64,000 nt of DNA from Flavobacteriaceae bacterium (lineage in GTDB: Bacteria > Bacteroidota > Bacteroidia > Flavobacteriales > Flavobacteriaceae): NCBI GenBank assembly GCA_028279515.1, contig JANQNQ010000008.1, positions 1 to 64,000 of the forward strand, read 5' to 3'. A model generated the notes under the pieces. It was not told the DNA's origin and searched no databases. It saw nothing but the letters and a program-made list of their open reading frames with translations. Shown piece by piece: positions 55,633 through 62,846 of the stretch (its first letter is position 1; every line of letters starts with the position of its first letter). The position numbers and the translations under genes are program-made.

Positions 55633-56409
55633 ATGAAAAACATAGTAGCCATTCTGATCTTTAGTTTTTGCTTGGCATTTACACATGCACAAGAAAAACA
55701 AGAATACACCCACTCTTTACAAGGAATTTCATGGGTAAAGGTGTCTTCGTCAACAACCGTTGTTGTCAAGACACATGACAAGAACCAATTATTGATCCAA
55801 GGTGCTAACCAGATCAAGAATCCCGAAAAGGCCAAAGGACTCAAGGCCATTTACGCCGATGGCGAAGACAATACTGGCATCGCCTTTTACGTGAAAAAAG
55901 AAGGAAGCAATCTCATTGTGAGAAATCTTAAAAACGGAAACAGTGGTAAGAAAGTGGTTATCTACTTGCCAAAAACACAGAACGTTTCTGTAAAAAGCCG
56001 TGGATTGGGCCATGTAAAGGTCTCTGGATTTACCGGTGAGGTTGAAGCCGATTCAGGAAGCGTGGGTCATTTGACCATTACCGACGTTACTGGTCCTGTG
56101 ACGGCTTCTTCAAACACGGGCGAGATCGAAATTGTCTTTGACAAGGTAAATCAATCTTCTCCAATCTCGATCACCACTACAACTGCTGACGTCGATGTAA
56201 CGCTTCCGGGCAATACTCCTGCCGATGTAAAGCTGGTGTCTAACATGGGAGATATCTACACCAACTTTGACATCGACCTGCCCGACACTTCTAAAAACGG
56301 AATGTCTCGCGTAGCTGGCGGTCAAAAGGCATCTGGAACTATCAACGGCGGTGGTGTAAAAATCACTCTGCGTACCACAACTGGAGATATCTATCTAAGA
56401 AAACAATAA
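55633..56409 (+). CDS. Secreted DUF4097-like beta-repeat protein (first of three)
   Basis: The 258-aa protein has a signal peptide ending FTHAQ. It continues with short beta-strand repeats of the DUF4097/adhesin type (VKSRGLGHVKVSGFTGEVEA, SNTGEIEIVFDKV, LVSNMGDIYTNFDID, LRTTTGDIYLRK), forming a right-handed beta-helix-like stack. It lies 91 bp after the anti-sigma gene and is probably a member of its regulon. Role unknown. Confidence 0.8.
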   Translation: MKNIVAILIFSFCLAFTHAQEKQEYTHSLQGISWVKVSSSTTVVVKTHDKNQLLIQGANQIKNPEKAKGLKAIYADGEDNTGIAFYVKKEGSNLIVRNLKNGNSGKKVVIYLPKTQNVSVKSRGLGHVKVSGFTGEVEADSGSVGHLTITDVTGPVTASSNTGEIEIVFDKVNQSSPISITTTTADVDVTLPGNTPADVKLVSNMGDIYTNFDIDLPDTSKNGMSRVAGGQKASGTINGGGVKITLRTTTGDIYLRKQ

Positions 56410-56429
56410 AACCAACATCATGAAACGAA

Positions 56430-56483
56430 CATGAATTTTTTTAATCAAAAACTACACGGTCTTATGATTAAAATAAATTCATG
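56430..56483. repeat. Long inverted repeat (18/19-bp arms, 17-nt loop)
   Basis: CATGAATTTTTTTAATCA (56430-56447) pairs with TGATTAAAATAAATTCATG (56465-56483) with one bulge. It lies between two DUF4097-like genes and is followed by a smaller hairpin TGCAAC...GTTGCA at 56504-56520. No T-run follows directly, so it is not a standard terminator; it could be a leader structure or a remnant of a small repeat element. Confidence 0.65.
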
Positions 56484-56565
56484 AGAGAACGAGTGCAACG
56501 AGTGGTTGCATGGGTTCTTAAATTTTTAAGTGGTTTTCTTTCAATAATTTAAAAATTTTAAACAC

Positions 56566-57279
56566 ATGAAAAATATTTTAGTGGCGTTCATGCTTTGCAT
56601 GTTCGCAGGGACAGTTTTTGCCCAAAAAGTAGTAGAAAAGACCATTAGTGCCAATGGAAAGAAAGAAATGTTCTTAGATGCCAAATTCGCCACCGACATT
56701 GAATTGGCCACCTGGGACAAGAACGAGATCTATGTTAAAGCTTCGGCCAGTATCGACGAAGGAGAGTTTGATGATTACTTTGACCTAGTGTTTAGTGATG
56801 ACGGATCAAGCTTGGACATCGAAGAGGAATACGGTACGCTTTGGGATGATCTCAAAGAGAAATGGAAAAAGAAGAAGAACGATAAGAAGTATTGCTGCAA
56901 TACCGACATGGAAATCACCTATAAGGTGTTTGTTCCAAATGGGTTGAGGTTGCGCCTCAAAAGCATCTCGGGCTCAGCGGTGGTTTCACAATACAAAGGC
57001 GATTTAACCGTAGAATTCATTAGCGGGGACGTTGAGATAAAGCGCTACGATGGAAACGTCAGCTTAAAGACAATCAGCGGGGATTTGGACATCAAAGTAG
57101 ATGAGGCCTTTTTGGTTGCTGAAACCTTCTCGGGCACTATTTACTCTGATGAGAGCCTAAGTTTTCAGGCTGACAAGCGAAGAAGCTTCGGACAACGAAT
57201 CAAGGGAACCATCAAAAGCGATCGAAAAACCATCAAGTTAGATTCGCACAGCGGTAATATCTTTATTAGAAAGTTCTGA
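56566..57279 (+). CDS. Secreted DUF4097-like beta-repeat protein (second of three)
   Basis: The 237-aa protein has a signal peptide ending TVFAQ, an acidic/basic middle (EEYGTLWDDLKEKWKKKKND) with a CC pair (YCCNTD), and a C-terminal beta-repeat stack (LRLKSISGSAVVSQYKGDLT, EFISGDVEIKRYDGNV, KTISGDLDIKVDEAF, HSGNIFIRKF). Repeats of S/T-x-S-G-D/N-x-x-I/V are clear. The leader (56410-56565) holds the inverted repeats noted separately, and a terminator follows. Confidence 0.82.
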   Translation: MKNILVAFMLCMFAGTVFAQKVVEKTISANGKKEMFLDAKFATDIELATWDKNEIYVKASASIDEGEFDDYFDLVFSDDGSSLDIEEEYGTLWDDLKEKWKKKKNDKKYCCNTDMEITYKVFVPNGLRLRLKSISGSAVVSQYKGDLTVEFISGDVEIKRYDGNVSLKTISGDLDIKVDEAFLVAETFSGTIYSDESLSFQADKRRSFGQRIKGTIKSDRKTIKLDSHSGNIFIRKF

Positions 57280-57297
57280 TGCAAACCCTAAAAATTT

Positions 57298-57335
57298 GTA
57301 AAGAAAGCGTCCATACTGTGGCGCTTTCTTTATTT
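57298..57335 (+). terminator. Rho-independent terminator
   Basis: AAAGAAAGCG and CGCTTTCTTT pair with an inner CC/GG, followed by ATTTTT. It lies between the second and third DUF4097-like genes. Confidence 0.82.
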
Positions 57336-57343
57336 TTGGCTTT

Positions 57344-57961
57344 ATGAGACTTTGGTTGATCATAGCGATAGTTTGCACGCAGACCCTTTTGGCACAAAAA
57401 CAAGTACACAGGGAGATCGACGCGCGTGGCGTTGACCTTATCAGCATCAATACAGATCGTATTTTCAATGTTACATTGACCAGTAGCGACTCGTCTTTCA
57501 TTGTTATTGAAACCTCATCAGAAGGCGAGTACTTTCAAGATATTGTTATAACTACAAAACGTTCGGAAAACAGCTTGTCTATCGGGAACGAATTTCAGCC
57601 TGCTTTTAAAAATGCCAATGACAAGCTAAGCGCTCATAAGGTAATCGCAATAGACATGACCATCAAAATTCCGAAGAATAAAAAGGTACAGCTTACCAGC
57701 GACATCACGAACCTCATCGCCTCGGGTGACCATGTTTCTTTGAGAGCTGTGCTGCACAGCGGAAACTGCATATTAAAAAGCTTCTTTGGCGGGGCCAACA
57801 TTCAGACGTATAGTGGTAACATCACCTTGAAAGAAACCTCGGGCGATATCTCGGCATTCTCTAAAAATGGCAAGGTCACTGTGGGCACACAAAACAACAG
57901 TTCGCCTAAAATTTCGTTAAAAAGTATTCACGGTGATATCACAGTTATTAAAACTGAATAA
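57344..57961 (+). CDS. Secreted DUF4097-like beta-repeat protein (third of three)
   Basis: The 205-aa protein has a signal peptide ending LLAQ and the same repeat style as its two neighbours (LTSDITNLIASGDHVS, VLHSGNCILKSFFGGANI, TYSGNITLKETSGDISAFS, SIHGDITVIKTE). The N-terminal part (TDRIFNVTLTSSDSSFIVIE) forms the usual leading strand pair. It is last in the sigma/anti-sigma cassette, although a terminator precedes it. Confidence 0.8.
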   Translation: MRLWLIIAIVCTQTLLAQKQVHREIDARGVDLISINTDRIFNVTLTSSDSSFIVIETSSEGEYFQDIVITTKRSENSLSIGNEFQPAFKNANDKLSAHKVIAIDMTIKIPKNKKVQLTSDITNLIASGDHVSLRAVLHSGNCILKSFFGGANIQTYSGNITLKETSGDISAFSKNGKVTVGTQNNSSPKISLKSIHGDITVIKTE

Positions 57962-57985
57962 TATTGCTATTTTTGTCAACAATCT

Positions 57986-58145
57986 GAGCTCGTCTTGACT
58001 TTTTGAATTCAGCCGAGAAATCGGGCTTTTGCCATGAGATGAAGGTTTTTTTGCGCTGCATAGCAGGGCTATGAAGCAAGAAAAAGGCGAAATATCAAGG
58101 CAAAATGGCAATTTAGTAGGCCATTGAAAAAGTCAAGACGAGCTC
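57986..58145. repeat. 160-bp long-hairpin repeat element (MITE-like)
   Basis: Perfect 19-bp inverted ends (57986-58004 and 58127-58145, GAGCTCGTCTTGACTTTTT). The inside is also an imperfect palindrome, with a central stem near GCTGCATAGC...GCTATGAAGC, so the whole element can fold into one long hairpin. It carries no ORF, and no target-site duplication is evident. It lies between the third DUF4097-like gene and lspA. Confidence 0.75.
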
Positions 58146-58160
58146 TTTATTAAAAATCAC

Positions 58161-58844
58161 ATGTCGCTAAAGAAAGCTGGGATCATCATATTATTGGTCT
58201 TGTTGATCGATCAGATCGTCAAAATCTACATTAAGACACATTTTGCTATTGGTGAATCTCTTGCTGTTACTTCGTGGTTCAATATCGTATTTGTTGAGAA
58301 CGAAGGGATGGCCTGGGGAAGTAAGCTCAGCGACTTTATTTCGTTCATTTCAGAACCGACTTCGAAAATCATTTTAACGACCTTTAGACTGTTTGCCATT
58401 ACCGCTATTGGCTATTGGCTGTATACATCTATCCAAAAGCATGCACCAAAAGTATTGGTCGTTGCTGTTTCATTGATCTTTGCGGGTGCTTTAGGAAACA
58501 TTTTGGATTCGCTCTTTTACAACTACATCTTTGACATGGGTAAGACCTTTGATCCAGAAATAAATGACTGGGTAAATTATAGAGGACTCGCCAAAGCCAA
58601 TTTTGAAGGATACGGTGGCTTTATGCAAGGGTGCGTAGTTGATATGCTTCAGTTTCCTTTGTTTGAAGGAGTGCTTCCGGATTGGATTCCGTTTGTTGGT
58701 GGTAAGTATTTTCGATTCTTTGAGCCTGTCTTCAATATTGCCGATTCGGCGATCAGTATCGGGGTGGGTATTTTGATTGTTTTCAATAAGAAAGCTTTTC
58801 CGAAGGAAAAAAAAGAAGTTCAAAAATCTAGTACAGAAGCTTAA
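58161..58844 (+). CDS. lspA: Lipoprotein signal peptidase (signal peptidase II)
   Basis: The 227-aa membrane protease cleaves prolipoprotein signals after diacylglyceryl transfer. The two catalytic Asp segments are GALGNILDSLFYN (~117) and FNIADSAISIGV (~196), and four membrane segments are visible. It is longer than the ~165-aa enterobacterial form because of a loop between the Asp segments (FDPEINDWVNYRGL), as is usual in Bacteroidota. In many relatives lspA directly follows dksA; here the sigma cassette separates them. Its stop overlaps the converging response-regulator stop by 4 bp. Confidence 0.95.
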   Translation: MSLKKAGIIILLVLLIDQIVKIYIKTHFAIGESLAVTSWFNIVFVENEGMAWGSKLSDFISFISEPTSKIILTTFRLFAITAIGYWLYTSIQKHAPKVLVVAVSLIFAGALGNILDSLFYNYIFDMGKTFDPEINDWVNYRGLAKANFEGYGGFMQGCVVDMLQFPLFEGVLPDWIPFVGGKYFRFFEPVFNIADSAISIGVGILIVFNKKAFPKEKKEVQKSSTEA

Positions 58845-59248
58845 GAGTTGAACACACTTTGAATATCTTCTATCTTAAGAGGTTTTAAAAGATAATCAGT
58901 AATTCCTTTAAGTTCGTGTGCTTTTTTGATATCGCGTGGGTCGATTGACGAGCTTACCATGTAGAGCGTGATATCCTTGTTCACTTCGTTCTTAACTTTG
59001 GCAAACTCTTGAACAAATTCCCATCCATCCATAACGGGCATGTTTATGTCTAAGAAAATCACTTCAGGAATCTTCTCCTCGTCCAAATTAGTGATGATCG
59101 CCTTAAAGTAGTCCAGTGCCTCCTTGCCATTGCTAAACACGAGCAAGTTCTTTGCCAGTTTCTTCATTCTGATGATCTTGGTGATCAGGCTTACATATAC
59201 ACTGTCATCATCAATTATACACGCTAATTCAACCTTCTTCCTTTCCAT
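58841..59248 (-). CDS. Single-domain response regulator
   Basis: The 135-aa protein is a receiver domain only: acidic pocket IIDDD (11-15), phospho-acceptor Asp 67 in VIFLDINMPVMDGWEF, the Thr/Ser switch in YMVSSSIDP (~98), and the Lys in YLLKPL (~123). With no output domain it acts through protein-protein contact. It shares one base with the sensor kinase gene upstream, so the two form a pair. Confidence 0.92.
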   Translation of the reverse strand: MERKKVELACIIDDDSVYVSLITKIIRMKKLAKNLLVFSNGKEALDYFKAIITNLDEEKIPEVIFLDINMPVMDGWEFVQEFAKVKNEVNKDITLYMVSSSIDPRDIKKAHELKGITDYLLKPLKIEDIQSVFNS

Positions 59249-60324
59249 TAAAACACTATTCTAAATGTTGTTCCTTCATTTACCTTACTCGATATGTCGA
59301 TGGTGCCACCAAGTGCCTCTACTTGGTTCTTGGTGATAAAAAGACCTACACCTCTCGCATCCTTGTTCTCGTGAAAGGTTTTGTACATTCCGAAGACCTT
59401 ATCTTCGTTCTTGACGAGGTCAATCCCTAGTCCGTTGTCGGTTACTTCCAAACACGTTTGCCCTTCGTTTTTTAAGCTCTTCATTGTTATGTGAGGAGCT
59501 CGTTCTGGATGCTTGTATTTTATGGCGTTTGAGATCAAATTGAGCATGATGCTATCCAGATATTCCGGAAGATAGCTGATCGTCGGCGCCTGAGAAAAAT
59601 CACAATCCACTTGAGCATGTGTCTTCTTTATGATGTTCTTCAACGAGTTCTTTACAGACTTACTTCGCTTTTCGAAATAAACTTCTGTGAGATTTTCGCG
59701 CAGTTTGGTCTTTATGGTTACCGCATCGTTGAGATGCATAATGGTATCGCTTAGATTCTTAGAGATCTTATTTAGATTGTCTAATATTGCCAAACGTTCT
59801 TCTTCTGTTTCTACAAAATTCAACAGGTCGATGACCATTTCTAAATTAGAAGAATGCGAGCGCAAATTATGCGAAACGATATGGGCAAAATTGTGCAGTT
59901 GCTCGTTTTGTGCTTCGATCAGGTCATAAGACTCTTTTAACTTCAAGGCCTTTAGCTTGGCCTCATCGATGTCCTGAAACACTCCTCGAACACCAATGAT
60001 GTCTTCGTTTTCGTTGTATACCGGTTTCCCAATAGTTCGAATCCAGACAAGTTCTTTGAAAAAGGTAACTACTTGCATCTCTAAATCAAAAGGCACACCT
60101 TCTTCCTTACATTTCTGAAAAGAATGGCTGGCAAGTGCTTGATGTTTTTCGGCAAAAAATGAGATTCCTTCTTCAAAGCTAGGTTGAAACCCGGGAGGTG
60201 CCTGATGAATTTTTCGCACCTGATCATCCCAAAACACAGTCATGTTCATGGTATCAATATACCATCCACCGGTCTTTGTCATAGACGCGGTTTCCTGATA
60301 AAAGAAATCATGATCCTTTAACAT
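59248..60324 (-). CDS. PAS-domain sensor histidine kinase
   Basis: The 358-aa protein has no membrane segment. Residues ~5-135 form a PAS/PAC domain (GGWYIDTMNMTVFWDDQVR... GVRGVFQDIDEAK). The H-box is HIVSHNLRSH (~146-155), with Asn after the phosphorylatable His instead of Glu/Asp, as in a known Bacteroidota group. ATPase boxes follow: NLISNAIKYKHP (N, ~258), EVTDNGLGIDLV (G1, ~290) and GVGLFITKNQVEALGG (G2, ~330). It is cytoplasmic, so the signal is probably internal. It pairs with the response regulator that overlaps it by 1 bp. Confidence 0.92.
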   Translation of the reverse strand: MLKDHDFFYQETASMTKTGGWYIDTMNMTVFWDDQVRKIHQAPPGFQPSFEEGISFFAEKHQALASHSFQKCKEEGVPFDLEMQVVTFFKELVWIRTIGKPVYNENEDIIGVRGVFQDIDEAKLKALKLKESYDLIEAQNEQLHNFAHIVSHNLRSHSSNLEMVIDLLNFVETEEERLAILDNLNKISKNLSDTIMHLNDAVTIKTKLRENLTEVYFEKRSKSVKNSLKNIIKKTHAQVDCDFSQAPTISYLPEYLDSIMLNLISNAIKYKHPERAPHITMKSLKNEGQTCLEVTDNGLGIDLVKNEDKVFGMYKTFHENKDARGVGLFITKNQVEALGGTIDISSKVNEGTTFRIVF

Positions 60325-60439
60325 GCTAGTTTATAGGGTTTGCTTTAGTTAGGTTTGGCTAAATTAGAAAGCGTCGATCTAATTTGATCTTTTTTTCGAT
60401 TAACAGTCTGATTTATCAGAAAAATAGATGAAATGCACG

Positions 60440-61003
60440 CTAAAATTGGTAGGTCTTTTCAGGGGTAATGCAGTAATCAAGCCTAATGTCGTTTGGATGC
60501 GTGTCTTGAATTCTGGCTTCGGGAGAAAAGAATGAAAGTCCGACTTTTATGCAAGAAGGGTCGCAATCAGCCAAAAAATTATCGTAGAATCCTTTACCGT
60601 AGCCAACTCTATTTCCAGTAAGATCAAATGCCAGCAGTGGTACAAAGACCACTTGTATCTTTTCGGGCGGTACTTCAATGCCATCTTCAGGCTCAGGAAT
60701 TCCCCACTTATTGACTCTGATGCGCGTGCTATCGGTAAGTAAAAAGTGCTTCATACTGTTATCTTCGAAGTTGCTCTTGGAAATCAGTATTTCTTTGTCT
60801 TTTCCGGCCAAAATATTTAAAAGGAATTCTGTATTTACTTCTTGTTTAGATGCGATTGTCAAAAACGTATGATAGTAGGTGCCCTCCCAGATAGGTAATC
60901 GTATGGCATTGTTAGCGATAGCGAGACTTTTTTCGTCTACTACTACTTCATTGAGCTCTTGTCTAAGGGCCTTATACTTTTTTCTCAATTCTGCTTTTAA
61001 CAT
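60440..61003 (-). CDS. 5-formyltetrahydrofolate cyclo-ligase
   Basis: ATG 61003 (MLKAELRKKYKALRQEL) is used; the longer frame needs TTG 61024. The 187-aa enzyme converts 5-formyl-THF to 5,10-methenyl-THF with ATP. Family marks are the N-terminal KAELRKKYKALRQ, the mid-protein VPLLAFDLTGNRVGYGKGFYDNFL (split, ~120-143) and the final YCITPEKTY. It is divergent from uvrC with a 49-bp gap. Confidence 0.92.
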   Translation of the reverse strand: MLKAELRKKYKALRQELNEVVVDEKSLAIANNAIRLPIWEGTYYHTFLTIASKQEVNTEFLLNILAGKDKEILISKSNFEDNSMKHFLLTDSTRIRVNKWGIPEPEDGIEVPPEKIQVVFVPLLAFDLTGNRVGYGKGFYDNFLADCDPSCIKVGLSFFSPEARIQDTHPNDIRLDYCITPEKTYQF

Positions 61004-61052
61004 TCCTCTTGAAATACATCGCAAAATAAATGAAATTAATTAATTTCGTTCT

Positions 61053-62846
61053 ATGTCTACGCCTTCTTTAGAACTACAATTAAAGACCATTCCCACAAGT
61101 CCTGGTGTCTACCAATATTATGACAAGGATGGGAAGATTCTCTATGTAGGAAAGGCAAAAAATCTGAAGAAGCGCGTTTCGTCTTATTTTCACAAGAACC
61201 ATGAGAATGGTAAAACGCGTATTCTGGTAAAGAAGATCGCCTCGATCAAACACATCGTGGTACCTACCGAAACTGACGCCCTACTACTCGAGAACAATCT
61301 GATCAAAAAGTACCAGCCTCGATATAATGTAATGCTGCGCGATGATAAGACCTACCCATGGATCTGTATCAAAAAAGAACGGTTTCCGAGAGTGTTTTCG
61401 ACACGAAAAATGATCAAGGATGGATCAGAGTACTTTGGCCCATACACCAATGTCAGAACGGTACGTACTTTATTAGAACTCATTCGTGGACTCTATCCGT
61501 TGCGCACTTGCAATTATGACCTTTCTGAAGAAAAGATAAAAGCGGGGAAATACAAGGTATGCCTCGAGTATCACTTAGGTAATTGTTTAGGGCCATGTGA
61601 AGGATTTCAAACAGAAGAAAGTTATAGTCAAGAAATAAAAGCCATTCGTCAAATCATTAAAGGAAACTTTAAAGATTCATTACAGCAATTTCGAAACGAA
61701 ATGAAGCGACTGGCCGAAGAGATGCATTTTGAAGAAGCGCAAAAGATCAAGGAAAAAATCGAAGTCCTCGAAAACTACCAAGCCAAATCGACCATTGTGA
61801 ATCCTAAGATCAGTAATGTCGATGTATTTTCGATCGTTTCTGACGAAAGCTACGGTTATGTCAACTTTTTGCAACTCTCGTATGGTTCGATCATTCGGTC
61901 ACACACGATGGAGATCAAAAAGAAATTGGCAGAAACAGATGAAGAATTGCTGGCCTTGGCCATTACCGAAATACGACAGCGATTCCATTCAATCTGTAAA
62001 GAAGTATATGTCCCTTTTGAGGTAGAATTGGGAGAAGGCATCAAAGTAACCGTCCCAAAGGTCGGTGACAAAAAACACATTGTAGACCTATCAATCCGAA
62101 ATGCTAAATTTTATCGTTTAGAGCGCTTAAAGCAAATCAAGGTCACGGATCCTGATCGACACGTCAATCGTATCATGGCACAGATGCAAAAGGATTTGCG
62201 TCTTAACGAAGAACCTCGTCATATTGAGTGTTTTGACAACTCGAACATCCAAGGGACCAATCCCGTGGCCGCCTGTGTGGTTTTCAAAAATGGAAAACCC
62301 AGTAAAAAGGACTATCGACACTTTAACATTAAGACCGTCGAAGGGCCGGACGATTTTGCTTCGATGGAAGAAGTCGTCTTCAGACGTTATAAAAGATTGT
62401 TAGATGAAGAGCAACCTTTGCCGCAATTGATCATCATAGATGGAGGAAAGGGCCAACTTTCATCGGCACTAAAAAGTTTGGATGTGTTAGGCTTGCGCGG
62501 AAAAATCGCCATCATCGGAATCGCAAAACGACTCGAAGAGCTATATTACCCAGGAGATTCAATCCCTCTGTACTTAGATAAAAAGTCGGAAACATTGAAG
62601 ATCATTCAGCATTTGAGAAATGAAGCACACCGTTTCGGCATCACTTTTCACCGTAACAAAAGAAGCAATGCTGCTTTAAATTCTGAGTTAGAGACCATTC
62701 CCGGAATCGGTGAAAAGACAATAGTTGACCTATTAAAGCAGTTTAAATCTGTAAAACGTATAACCGAAGCTTCGCTAGACAGCCTATCAGCTGTTGTCGG
62801 AGCTTCAAAGGCACAAAAGATCTATGACCACTACCATGAGAAATAA
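61053..62846 (+). CDS. uvrC: Excinuclease ABC subunit C
   Basis: The 597-aa nuclease makes both incisions in UvrABC repair. Domains in order: GIY-YIG (TSPGVYQYYDKDGKILYVGKAK, residues ~12-33, first two motif groups), a Cys-rich segment (CLEYHLGNCLGPCEGF, ~170), a UVR domain (MHFEEAQKIKEKIEVLENY, ~225), an RNase H-like endonuclease (IECFDNSNIQGTNPVA ~390, LIIIDGGKGQLSSA ~463) and a C-terminal helix-hairpin-helix (IPGIGEKT, ~550). All catalytic parts are present. A TAATTTCG element (61041-61048) lies 4 bp before the start. Confidence 0.97.
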   Translation: MSTPSLELQLKTIPTSPGVYQYYDKDGKILYVGKAKNLKKRVSSYFHKNHENGKTRILVKKIASIKHIVVPTETDALLLENNLIKKYQPRYNVMLRDDKTYPWICIKKERFPRVFSTRKMIKDGSEYFGPYTNVRTVRTLLELIRGLYPLRTCNYDLSEEKIKAGKYKVCLEYHLGNCLGPCEGFQTEESYSQEIKAIRQIIKGNFKDSLQQFRNEMKRLAEEMHFEEAQKIKEKIEVLENYQAKSTIVNPKISNVDVFSIVSDESYGYVNFLQLSYGSIIRSHTMEIKKKLAETDEELLALAITEIRQRFHSICKEVYVPFEVELGEGIKVTVPKVGDKKHIVDLSIRNAKFYRLERLKQIKVTDPDRHVNRIMAQMQKDLRLNEEPRHIECFDNSNIQGTNPVAACVVFKNGKPSKKDYRHFNIKTVEGPDDFASMEEVVFRRYKRLLDEEQPLPQLIIIDGGKGQLSSALKSLDVLGLRGKIAIIGIAKRLEELYYPGDSIPLYLDKKSETLKIIQHLRNEAHRFGITFHRNKRSNAALNSELETIPGIGEKTIVDLLKQFKSVKRITEASLDSLSAVVGASKAQKIYDHYHEK

